Source: WTGA01 sp965214055 (GTDB lineage Bacteria > Pseudomonadota > Gammaproteobacteria > Arenicellales > Poriferihabitantaceae). From it: a stretch of DNA of 64,000 nucleotides. The stretch spans positions 2,170,001 through 2,234,000 of the forward strand of contig OZ243931.1 in assembly GCA_965214055.1 (NCBI GenBank), read 5' to 3'. This document shows positions 26,961 to 34,734 of the stretch, in pieces. The notes under the pieces were generated by a model, which was not told the origin of the DNA, made no database searches, and saw nothing but the letters and a program-made list of their open reading frames with translations. The number at the start of each line of letters is the position of its first letter. The stretch's first letter is position 1. The translations under genes and the position numbers were made by a program.

Positions 26961-27608
26961 ATGGCTGAAGAGAAATTACCGAAATTTGCAGAAGATGATG
27001 ATGTAGCGAGAGCCAAGGTACTGTGGGAGGAATACGGGAAGTCCCTGACGGCGGGGATTCTTCTCGGTCTCGCAGGGATCGTTGGGTTCAACTACTGGGG
27101 TCACTACCAGCAATCCCAGGGTGAAGCGGCCTCTGAGTTGTTCGAGAGTGTCGATGTGGATGCGCCAATCGGGAACACCCAGGCGATTGTCGCTACCCTG
27201 AAACAGGACTTCAAGGATACGCCTTATGCCATGTTGGCAGGACTACTGCTCGCAAGGCAATTCGTGGAGCAGGACGACCTGGAATCCGCGGCTTCCGAAC
27301 TGTCCTGGGTGGTATCCAATACCGAGGATGCCAGTATGAGGCATATCGCAAGGCTTCGGCTGGTATCGGTGCTTCTTGCCAGCAATGACCCGGATCGGGC
27401 ACTGGAAATCCTGGAACAGGGAAACCAGCAAAGCAGCTTCTCATCAAGATACCACGAGTTGCGGGGAGATGCCTATCTCCAGCGTGGACAGCACGGTGAC
27501 AGGCGGTTGGCAAAAGAGGCCTATTCACAATCACTGAAGTTATTGTCCCTGGGATCCGGAAATACCGCCCTGGTGCAGTTAAAACTGGAAAATATCGGAG
27601 AAATATAA
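26961..27608 (+). CDS. yfgM: YfgM-family membrane-anchored TPR protein
   Basis: YfgM is an ancillary subunit near the SecYEG translocon that works with periplasmic chaperones. The 215-residue protein has a short cytoplasmic N-terminus (FAEDDDVARAKVLWEEYGKS), one membrane helix (LTAGILLGLAGIVGFNYWG, about residues 29-47) and a periplasmic TPR-like helical region (LASAASELSWV-type repeats to residue 200). It lies between hisS and bamB, exactly as in E. coli, and its stop abuts the bamB start. Confidence 0.9.
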   Translation: MAEEKLPKFAEDDDVARAKVLWEEYGKSLTAGILLGLAGIVGFNYWGHYQQSQGEAASELFESVDVDAPIGNTQAIVATLKQDFKDTPYAMLAGLLLARQFVEQDDLESAASELSWVVSNTEDASMRHIARLRLVSVLLASNDPDRALEILEQGNQQSSFSSRYHELRGDAYLQRGQHGDRRLAKEAYSQSLKLLSLGSGNTALVQLKLENIGEI

Positions 27609-28769
27609 TTGCAAAAGTATCTTGTTCTGTTTTTTGTGGTGTTGGCGTTGGTTTCCGGCTGCAAGAACAAAGTCAAAAAGGAAACACTGTGGGATGTATA
27701 TCAGGAGCCGGTATCGCCGAAATCATTGCCTAAAGACAGTGGTGCAAAAGAAATCCGGACGCTGTGGAAGAAAGATGTGGGCAGTGGTTCGAAAATCGGT
27801 TTTGCAATACTGAAGCCAGCCTATTTCGAAGGTGGAATATATATTGCCAGTAGAAATGGGGAAGTTTCAAGGTTCCAGGCCGATACCGGCAAACTGATTT
27901 GGCGCAAAAGTCTGGGAAAACCGGTGTATGCCGCAATTGGGGTAAACGATGGCCTGGTGGCGGTTGCCCATGACAATGGCGACCTTACGGCCTTGAACTC
28001 CAGCGATGGCTCCATCGACTGGGAAGTATCCATCAAGCGCCAGATTTCAGCAGTTCCAGTGGTGGGCCGGGGAAGGGTGGTCATCCGAACCTCCGATGGG
28101 CTGGTTATCGGGCTGGACAACAGAAATGGTGAAATCGTGTGGCAGGTACAAAAAACCGTACCTGGCCTGAGCATGCATGGGGATTCTATTCCCGTGATTG
28201 TCGGTGATGCTGTCCTGATCGGTTTGTCCAATGGAAAAATAATCGCCAACAATGTGATTAGCGGCCGTGATTATTGGGAAACCGAGATCTCTTATCTACA
28301 GGGACAAAATGAGATGGAAAGGTTGACGGATTCCGATACGCCTCCGATTGTTCAGGGTGCGACGGTATACACCGCCGCCTATCAGGGCAATGTGGTGGCG
28401 ATCCAGTTAAGCGATGCCACTTCCATATGGAAAACCAGCCTGTCCACCCGACTTCCCATGGCGGTCGATGGAGAAAAACTGTACGTTACGGGAGAGCTGG
28501 GTGACCTCGTTGCTCTGAGCAGGCAGGATGGGTCTGTACTGTGGGAGCAGCGCGCTTTTCGCGGGCACGGCATCAGTCAGCCAATTGTCCTGGATAATCG
28601 AGTGGTGATCGGGGACTCAAGGGGGCGCATCCATACGTTGAATCCGGACAATGGTGAGCTGGTCGAGACCAGGAAAATCGTGAGCGGTGCCATTGTAGGT
28701 ATCGTCAACGACGGATCGAACTTCACGATTTTCTCCTCGGCAGGCAATATCGCAACCCTGTCGCTTTAG
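27609..28769 (+). CDS. bamB: outer-membrane protein assembly factor BamB
   Basis: BamB is a lipoprotein of the BAM complex that inserts beta-barrels in the outer membrane. The signal sequence ends in the lipobox LVSG-C18; the rest is an eight-bladed PQQ-type beta-propeller, with blade repeats such as DTGKLIWRKSLG, SSDGSIDWEVS, NRNGEIVWQV and DGSVLWEQ. The 386-residue length is normal. TTG 27609, directly after the yfgM stop, is the only start that keeps the signal peptide. Confidence 0.95.
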   Translation: MQKYLVLFFVVLALVSGCKNKVKKETLWDVYQEPVSPKSLPKDSGAKEIRTLWKKDVGSGSKIGFAILKPAYFEGGIYIASRNGEVSRFQADTGKLIWRKSLGKPVYAAIGVNDGLVAVAHDNGDLTALNSSDGSIDWEVSIKRQISAVPVVGRGRVVIRTSDGLVIGLDNRNGEIVWQVQKTVPGLSMHGDSIPVIVGDAVLIGLSNGKIIANNVISGRDYWETEISYLQGQNEMERLTDSDTPPIVQGATVYTAAYQGNVVAIQLSDATSIWKTSLSTRLPMAVDGEKLYVTGELGDLVALSRQDGSVLWEQRAFRGHGISQPIVLDNRVVIGDSRGRIHTLNPDNGELVETRKIVSGAIVGIVNDGSNFTIFSSAGNIATLSL

Positions 28770-28866
28770 GGTGGCGGTAGGCAGGGATGAAGTCTGCCGC
28801 TGACCCCCGAAATCCTGCCCGACAATCGATTCCTTTGTGAACACTTCTGAGGCAGGGATGAAGACA

Positions 28867-30234
28867 ATGTTGCCGGTAATTGCCCTCATTGGACGGCCCA
28901 ATGTGGGCAAATCGACATTGTTCAACAAACTGACCCGGTCCCGGGACGCCCTGGTGGGGGATCAACCCGGTGTGACCCGGGATCGGTTATATGGTCGCGC
29001 ACGGATGGGAGACAAGCCCTTTCTGGTGGTCGATACCGGTGGACTGGAAGCCGAAACTTCAGATTTTTCCCATCTGGTGAGGCAGCAGGTCGACCAGGTT
29101 GTTGAAGAAGCCGATACGGTATTTTTTATGGTCGATGCCTTGCAGGGGGTGGTTCTCCAGGATAAGGAAATAGCCATACACCTGAGGAAGAGCAATCGAA
29201 AGATCATTCTGTTGGTGAACAAGGCAGAGGGAAAAGTACCGGACCTGGTGGCCTCCGAGTTTGCTGAACTCGGCATGGGGGTGCCGTTCCTGGTTTCCGC
29301 GAAGCGGGGGGACGGGATTGTGAAATTATTGGGAGAAGCCCTGAAAAACTTCAAGGAGGTATTGGTTGACGCCGATGACAAGGTGCCAAGGGTAGCCATC
29401 GTAGGCCGGCCCAATGTCGGGAAATCCACGTTGACAAACCGGCTTGCAGGGACACATAGGATGATCGTCAGCGATATACCGGGAACCACCCGTGACAGCG
29501 TTTCGATACCGGTTGAATTTGAGGGAGAGGTCTATGAAATCATGGACACGGCAGGGGTCAGGAAAAAATCCAGGGTGGAGCAGGGCATTGAACTCTTTTC
29601 CGTCGTGAAAACACTCCGGGCAATTGAAAAGAGTCATGTCGTGTTGCTGGTATTGAACGCATCATCCGAGATCAGTTTCCAGGATGCCGCGATTGCCGGC
29701 ATGGTCTGCGACCTTGGACGCTCAATGGTGGTCGTCGTCAATAAATGGGATGGACTGGAGACAAAACAGAAGAAAAAGATAACAAGAAGCCTGCAGTCAA
29801 GATTGTCCTTTCTTTGCGATGTTGAATCCATCCATATCTCTGCACTTCACGGGTCAAACTGTCACCGGGTGCTGCCTGCGGTGAAACGGGCCTACGATTC
29901 GGCGATGATCGAAATTGCAACATCAAGTTTGAACCGAACATTGCAGGAAGCCGTCGACCTGACTCCACCTCCTGCCCACAACAAGCGCCCTGTACGATTG
30001 AAATTCACGCATCAGGCAGGCAAAAATCCCCCCGTTATCGTGGTCCATGGAAACCTGGCCCAAACCCTGCCTGTCTCCTATCTGAAATATCTTTCCAGAT
30101 TTTTTTCCAGAAAATACCGGTTAATCGGAACACCGTTGAGAATGATCCCCAGATCAGGTAAAAATCCATTCAGGAGGAAAACGCAGACAAGGAAAATCCC
30201 CTCAGGAAAGTCAAGGCGAAGCCATAAACTGTAG
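28867..30234 (+). CDS. der: ribosome biogenesis GTPase Der (EngA)
   Basis: Der is a tandem-GTPase factor for 50S subunit maturation. Two G domains are clear: IGRPNVGKSTLFN (residue ~9) with DTGGLE and NKAEGK, and VGRPNVGKSTLTN (residue ~179) with DTAGVRKKS and NKWDG; a KH-like C-terminal domain and basic tail follow. ATG 28867 is chosen because AGGGA lies about 7 bases upstream and the protein begins MLPVIALIGRPN; earlier in-frame GTG 28837 and ATG 28858 are less likely. Its last 24 bp overlap the convergent M23-family gene. Confidence 0.97.
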   Translation: MLPVIALIGRPNVGKSTLFNKLTRSRDALVGDQPGVTRDRLYGRARMGDKPFLVVDTGGLEAETSDFSHLVRQQVDQVVEEADTVFFMVDALQGVVLQDKEIAIHLRKSNRKIILLVNKAEGKVPDLVASEFAELGMGVPFLVSAKRGDGIVKLLGEALKNFKEVLVDADDKVPRVAIVGRPNVGKSTLTNRLAGTHRMIVSDIPGTTRDSVSIPVEFEGEVYEIMDTAGVRKKSRVEQGIELFSVVKTLRAIEKSHVVLLVLNASSEISFQDAAIAGMVCDLGRSMVVVVNKWDGLETKQKKKITRSLQSRLSFLCDVESIHISALHGSNCHRVLPAVKRAYDSAMIEIATSSLNRTLQEAVDLTPPPAHNKRPVRLKFTHQAGKNPPVIVVHGNLAQTLPVSYLKYLSRFFSRKYRLIGTPLRMIPRSGKNPFRRKTQTRKIPSGKSRRSHKL

Positions 30235-31047
30235 TGGGTTGATCCCGTAACCATTCAGGGCAACCAGCCAGTCCACCCGTCCGATGGAGAGGGCTTCAAT
30301 ATTGTTTACCGTACCGATGACGCTTCCCCGGTCGATGGTTTCTCCAGGCTTGAGGCGGGTACTGTCCAGATTGCTGATGATTGACGCCATACCATTGCCA
30401 TGATTCAAAATGACATTCATGCCGGAATTGTCGGAAAGAAATATCTGTTCCACCAATGCCATTGAAGGAGAGTAAACCAGAGTACCCGGTTCGGTAACAT
30501 ACGTAATCCAGGAGTGCTCAATGATGGTGTCCGGGGACCGGCTGCTGACGACCCATCCGTATGGGATATAGCTGCCTGAGGGGATGATTTGCCGGTATTC
30601 ATACCCGGGCGGTTTTCCATGTTCCTGGCTGTCATATTCACCCCGCAAGATATCCAGGGTGGACTGTTCATGAGGATGAAATTCAAGAAGGTCCAGGTTT
30701 TTCGGCAGTACCACAATCCGCGGGCGCAACTCAGTAGCCAGGGATTGAATCTGAAAGGTTTTCTTGGTTTTCCGATTGGCTTCATCCTGGAAAGTCAGTA
30801 TGTATTTCCCGGGCAGGATATCCTGGGGAAGACCGACGATTGCTGTCCAGTGGGTTTCTCCCCGTGCGATGTACACGGGTCTGTCACCGAATCTGATAAT
30901 GGGTCTTGGTTCATTTTTCTTCCCAAGATCAATCACCAGGACCCCGCCGGGTACAGGATTGTTTTTTGGCAGGGCAGCCAATCCGGGAAAGCTCCAGACC
31001 AGGCAAAAGAACAGTACGAAGACAAATTGTGTCCAGGCGTGTTTCAT
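30211..31047 (-). CDS. exported M23-like (LytM-fold) protein lacking catalytic residues
   Basis: The 278-residue protein has a signal peptide (FVFVLFFCLVWSFPGLAA), a beta-rich middle, and a C-terminal M23/LytM-like domain from about residue 180: EPGTLVYSPSMALVEQI, MNVILNHGNGM, LKPGETIDRGSVIGTV. Active M23 enzymes need HxxxD and HxH zinc ligands. Here the first site reads HSWITYV (Asp replaced) and the HLHFE site reads RVDWLV (both His lost), so it is probably not a hydrolase. Degenerate M23 proteins can act as regulators of amidases or as cell-wall binders; which applies here is unknown. ATG 31047 overlaps the xseA stop as ATGA, so the two form an operon. Confidence 0.8.
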   Translation of the reverse strand: MKHAWTQFVFVLFFCLVWSFPGLAALPKNNPVPGGVLVIDLGKKNEPRPIIRFGDRPVYIARGETHWTAIVGLPQDILPGKYILTFQDEANRKTKKTFQIQSLATELRPRIVVLPKNLDLLEFHPHEQSTLDILRGEYDSQEHGKPPGYEYRQIIPSGSYIPYGWVVSSRSPDTIIEHSWITYVTEPGTLVYSPSMALVEQIFLSDNSGMNVILNHGNGMASIISNLDSTRLKPGETIDRGSVIGTVNNIEALSIGRVDWLVALNGYGINPLQFMASP

Positions 31048-32360
31048 TTGTTTACGATGGCAGTGAATTTTCCCCGGGAGACTCTGATTTTCAAGATGTC
31101 GCCGGAGTGGGTTTTTTCGGCATCGGTGACTATCTGTTTTTTTTCATCCTGAACGATAGCATATCCGCGCTGGACCGTATGATCTGGACTCATTAGCTGA
31201 ATGATCTCCCGTTTCTGTTCGACTGCCTGTTGTTGGTTCTGAAGATAATTTCTGGTCAAAGACAGCAGAGACTGGATGCTTGACTGCAGCTGCGGTGTCC
31301 TGAGCCGCAGGTAAAACCAGGGAGAGCAGGTCTGCATCCGGGTAGAGCATTTCTCCAGTTTGTTTTGGAAAGAATCCATAACACCTTGTATATTGTAATT
31401 TAAATATTTCTGGTACGTATGAAACTCGGTCTGGTATGCGGCTATTTTCGATTCCGGGTGCGTCAATCTTGAAGTAGTCAGGTCCAGCATCTGCTGGGTG
31501 TCCCGCATCACGGTTTTCAGGCATCTGCTGATCCTGGATGTCGAGTTTTGGAATGCCTGGCGGACCTGGCGGATGTCCGGGGTGGCGAGTTCAGCGGCAG
31601 CGGTGGGAGTCGGGGCCCGCTGGTCTGAAACAAAATCACAGATTGTAAAATCGACTTCGTGACCGATGGCACTGATGGTCACCATTGAACACGTTGAAAT
31701 TCTACGGCAAACGTCTTCGTCGTTAAACGCTTGGAGGTCTTCCAGGGACCCTCCCCCCCTGGCGATGATCAGCACATCGGCCTGATGGTGCAGTTCGGCC
31801 TGATCGATGGCCTGAATAATGGATGCTGGCGCGTCGGTGCCCTGTACAAGGGTGGGGTAAACGATGACGCGTGCCACGGGGTATCGCCGATTTAATGTGA
31901 CAACGATATCGTGCAGGGCTGCGCCGGTTTCCGATGTCACAATGCCGATCGTGTCGGGGTATTTGGGGACCGGCTGTTTGTGGTGCGGATCAAACAGTCC
32001 CTCTGCGGCGAGTTTCCGTTTTAACTGTTCAAATGCCCGTTGCAGGATTCCTTCTCCGGAGTCTTCCATGTGGTGGACAATCAGCTGGAGGTCCCCCCTG
32101 GGTTCATAATAGGATACCTGGCCCCTGACCAATACCTGCATCCCTTCTGTCGGTGTCAGGCTTCCGGGCATCTGCCTGTTTCTGAAATAGGCGCATCGAA
32201 GGACCGAGTTTCCTTCTCTCAGGGAAAAGTAGAGGTGGCCCGATGGCGGTGTCGCCAATCCCGAGATTTCCCCATCGACCCAGACGGTGTGATAATTTTC
32301 CTCCAGGAAATCACGGATTCCACGGTTTAACTGCTTGACGGTGTAGACTGAATGGTTCAA
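31044..32360 (-). CDS. xseA: exodeoxyribonuclease VII large subunit
   Basis: XseA with XseB degrades single-stranded DNA. The N-terminal OB-fold (VWVDGEISGLATPPSGHLYFSL, read as VWVDGEISGL and SGHLYFSL) is followed by the nuclease core (IGIVTSETGAALHDIV, ARGGGSLEDLQAFNDE, AIGHEVDFTICDFVSDQRAPTPTAAAE as its conserved parts GHEVD and RAPTPTAAAE) and a long coiled-coil C-terminus. The 438-residue length is normal. No upstream ATG exists, so TTG 32360 is the likely start. xseB is not in this window. Confidence 0.96.
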   Translation of the reverse strand: MNHSVYTVKQLNRGIRDFLEENYHTVWVDGEISGLATPPSGHLYFSLREGNSVLRCAYFRNRQMPGSLTPTEGMQVLVRGQVSYYEPRGDLQLIVHHMEDSGEGILQRAFEQLKRKLAAEGLFDPHHKQPVPKYPDTIGIVTSETGAALHDIVVTLNRRYPVARVIVYPTLVQGTDAPASIIQAIDQAELHHQADVLIIARGGGSLEDLQAFNDEDVCRRISTCSMVTISAIGHEVDFTICDFVSDQRAPTPTAAAELATPDIRQVRQAFQNSTSRISRCLKTVMRDTQQMLDLTTSRLTHPESKIAAYQTEFHTYQKYLNYNIQGVMDSFQNKLEKCSTRMQTCSPWFYLRLRTPQLQSSIQSLLSLTRNYLQNQQQAVEQKREIIQLMSPDHTVQRGYAIVQDEKKQIVTDAEKTHSGDILKIRVSRGKFTAIVNK

Positions 32361-32687
32361 TTTAGAGGGATATATTGGCGGGTTGTGGTTCGGTACTGGA
32401 CAGTGAGGGCCTGCCAGCCCATCCCGTTTTCATTTCTCCAGACCGGGAAAGTCCCCGGATTCCGGATTGTCAATGATTCCGTTCATCGAATGAATCTCTC
32501 CGGAACCCGTTGTTTGGTGGAAACAATTTCTCAAAATCCGGCATGGAGCCATGCATTCACCCACGGCATCTAACATTCTCTGTTTTTCGATACAAATAGA
32601 CAGGATATACTTTTTTATGATTTTCCAGTTGTGTTAGAATCGTGCGCCTTTGACACAGGCGAATTTTAACAGGAAAAAGACCCTATT
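32361..32687. other. divergent gap between xseA and rpsP
   Basis: No gene seen. The 3' part holds the rpsP promoter element at 32632-32640; the rest shows no strong repeat or hairpin. Confidence 0.5.
32632..32640 (+). promoter_or_regulatory. extended -10 element of the rpsP operon
   Basis: TGT-TAGAAT, an extended -10 element, lies 48 bp before the rpsP ATG in an AT-rich stretch. A T-rich block about 17 bp upstream is a weak -35 candidate. Confidence 0.5.
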
Positions 32688-32942
32688 ATGGTAACCATAC
32701 GTTTATCAAGAGGCGGATCCAAGCAACGCCCATTTTATTCCATTCTGGTAGCAGATCAACGTCGGTCTACCACAGGCCGTTTTATTGAAAGAATCGGTTT
32801 TTATAATCCTCTGGCCAACGACAAGGAAGAATCCCTACGCTTGGATACCGAACGCATGAGTCACTGGATCGGACAGGGAGCCAAGCCAAGTGATCGGGTG
32901 AAACAGCTGTACAAGCAGGCAAAATCCAAGGAAACGGCATAA
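32688..32942 (+). CDS. rpsP: 30S ribosomal protein S16
   Basis: S16 is a small-subunit assembly protein. The 84-residue sequence is diagnostic: MVTIRLSRGGSKQRPFYSIL, ADQRRSTTGRFIERIGFYNP, WIGQGAKPSDRVKQL. It leads the classic rpsP-rimM-trmD-rplS operon; rimM starts 28 bp downstream. Confidence 0.98.
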   Translation: MVTIRLSRGGSKQRPFYSILVADQRRSTTGRFIERIGFYNPLANDKEESLRLDTERMSHWIGQGAKPSDRVKQLYKQAKSKETA

Positions 32943-32970
32943 CCATCGGTTCATGTCCTTTTCATGAATA

Positions 32971-33513
32971 GTGGATACTCGGGGGAAAGAGAAAAAAATT
33001 GTAGTTTTGGGAAAGATTACCGGTCATTATGGGATCAAGGGGTGGTTGAAGGTGAAATCCTATACCCGTCCACAGGATCAGATCTTTCGTTATGGTCACC
33101 TGGTTGCAGGAAAATTGACGGGGAATGAACCTAAGACCCGGGTTGCGGTGGAGGACTACAGGAGCAACCCCAAAGGCGTCGTGGTGAAATTTGCAGGATA
33201 CAATAGCCGGGAGGATAGCCAGTTCCTTTTGGACAATGGTCTCGGCATCCACCGGTTTCAACTGGATGACCTGCCGGAAGGTGAATTTTACTGGCATGAA
33301 TTGATTGGGCTGGTGGTAGAGAATTTGGAGGGTGCCAGGCTGGGACGGGTACGGTCATTGCTTGAAACCGGGGCGAATGATGTGCTCGTCATTGTTCCCC
33401 CAGGCGACAGGAGCCCGGCCCGGGAATTGCTGATTCCCTGGATCAGGTCTGCCATTGTGAAGGTTGATCTTGACTGCAGCAGGCTGGTTGTTGACTGGGA
33501 TCACGGTAACTGA
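32971..33513 (+). CDS. rimM: ribosome maturation factor RimM
   Basis: RimM helps assemble the 30S head and binds S19. The 180-residue protein shows the N-terminal RimM domain (VLGKITGHYGIKGWLKVKSY) and the C-terminal PRC barrel (GEFYWHELIGL, LGRVRSLLETGANDVLVI, LIPWIRSAIVKVD). GTG 32971 is the only start that keeps the whole N-terminal domain at normal length. Confidence 0.96.
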   Translation: MDTRGKEKKIVVLGKITGHYGIKGWLKVKSYTRPQDQIFRYGHLVAGKLTGNEPKTRVAVEDYRSNPKGVVVKFAGYNSREDSQFLLDNGLGIHRFQLDDLPEGEFYWHELIGLVVENLEGARLGRVRSLLETGANDVLVIVPPGDRSPARELLIPWIRSAIVKVDLDCSRLVVDWDHGN

Positions 33514-33571
33514 TTTTAAGGGCGCTGAAACCGGTGTAACGGGCACATAGTGTGCCAGGCGGATCGAAACT

Positions 33572-34327
33572 ATGGAAATAAGCGTTATATCGATATTTCC
33601 AGGCATGTTTGACATCGTTACCGGGTCTGGAATCAACAAGCGGGCCATTGAAAAAAAAGCGTTAGACATACACCTGCTGGACCCCAGGGATTTTACCGAA
33701 GACAAACACCGGGTGGTGGATGACAGGCCGTACGGTGGTGGCCCCGGCATGGTGATGAAACCGGAACCATTGTGCCGGTGTATTGATAACGCAACCGCGA
33801 ACCATGCCGGACCCGTGTTGTATCTTTCACCCCAGGGAGAGTTGCTCACCCAGGGCCTGGTAGAGGAGTTGTCGTCAAAGCCGGCGATCACGCTGGTGGC
33901 GGGACGCTATGAAGGGATCGATGAAAGAGTAATAGAGACCCGGGTAGACCGGGAGATATCCATTGGCAACTATGTGCTCTCTGGTGGTGAACTCGCTGCA
34001 ATGGTGCTCATTGAGGCCATTGCGAGGTTACTTCCCGGGGTGCTCGGGAACGAAGAGTCAGCCAGACAGGATTCGTTTTCCAATGGCCTGTTGGATTGTC
34101 CGCACTTTACGCGGCCAGAACGGTTTGAAGGTCATGATGTACCCGCTGTACTGCTGACGGGTGATCATGAGAAAATACGGCAATGGAGATTCCAGCAATC
34201 GCTGAAAAAAACCATCCATAGCCGACCTGATTTGTTGGAGCAAACTGATGTTGGAAAAATCGGTTTGGATAAAGAGCAGCGCAAAAAACCATTGAAAGAA
34301 TTTAAACGGGAGCAAAAAGATGTCTAA
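33572..34327 (+). CDS. trmD: tRNA (guanine37-N1)-methyltransferase
   Basis: TrmD methylates G37 next to the anticodon to prevent frameshifting. The SPOUT trefoil-knot core is seen in ISIFPGMFD, DDRPYGGGPGMVM, YLSPQGELLTQ, VAGRYEGIDERVIE and SIGNYVLSGGELAAMV; the catalytic Asp lies in the C-terminal half (ARQDSFSNGLLDCPHFTRP). The 251-residue length is usual. Its last 8 bp overlap rplS. Confidence 0.98.
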   Translation: MEISVISIFPGMFDIVTGSGINKRAIEKKALDIHLLDPRDFTEDKHRVVDDRPYGGGPGMVMKPEPLCRCIDNATANHAGPVLYLSPQGELLTQGLVEELSSKPAITLVAGRYEGIDERVIETRVDREISIGNYVLSGGELAAMVLIEAIARLLPGVLGNEESARQDSFSNGLLDCPHFTRPERFEGHDVPAVLLTGDHEKIRQWRFQQSLKKTIHSRPDLLEQTDVGKIGLDKEQRKKPLKEFKREQKDV

Positions 34328-34670
34328 TATCATTGATCAACTTGAAGCGGAACAAATGAAGGAAAATATTCCTGATTTCAACCCCGGTGATCAGGTTAAG
34401 GTGCAGGTTCGGGTCAAAGAAGGCAACCGTGAACGCCTGCAGGCCTATGAAGGGGTGGTGATCGCCAAAAAGAACCGGGGGTTGAATTCGTCTTTCACGG
34501 TTCGAAAAGTTGCCAGCGGGGAAGGGGTCGAGCGGGTATTTCAGACACACAGTCCTTTGATTGCACAGATCAGTGTGGTGCGTCGCGGAGATGTCAGGCG
34601 CGCAAAACTGTATTACCTGCGCGACCGGTCCGGAAAGGCGGCACGAATCAAGGAAAAGGTGCGTCGCTAA
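34320..34670 (+). CDS. rplS: 50S ribosomal protein L19
   Basis: L19 lies at the subunit interface. The 116-residue protein has FNPGDQVKVQVRVKEG, RLQAYEGVVIAKKNRG, SFTVRKVASGEGVERVF and RRAKLYYLRDRSGKAARI, all diagnostic. It ends the operon; an intrinsic terminator follows 34 bp after the stop. Confidence 0.98.
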   Translation: MSNIIDQLEAEQMKENIPDFNPGDQVKVQVRVKEGNRERLQAYEGVVIAKKNRGLNSSFTVRKVASGEGVERVFQTHSPLIAQISVVRRGDVRRAKLYYLRDRSGKAARIKEKVRR

Positions 34671-34703
34671 CAAAGGAAGCTGACGTTGTTTTCAAATACG
34701 CTT

Positions 34704-34734
34704 AAAACGGGCCAGATTATGGCCCGTTTTTTGT
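34704..34734 (+). terminator. intrinsic terminator of the rpsP operon, overlapping the next start codon
   Basis: AAAACGGGCC (34704-34713) pairs perfectly with GGCCCGTTTT (34721-34730), with loop AGATTAT and a run of six T. This is a strong rho-independent terminator shape. The most likely start codon of the next gene (ATG 34719-34721) is formed by the end of the loop and the first base of the right arm. Confidence 0.9.
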
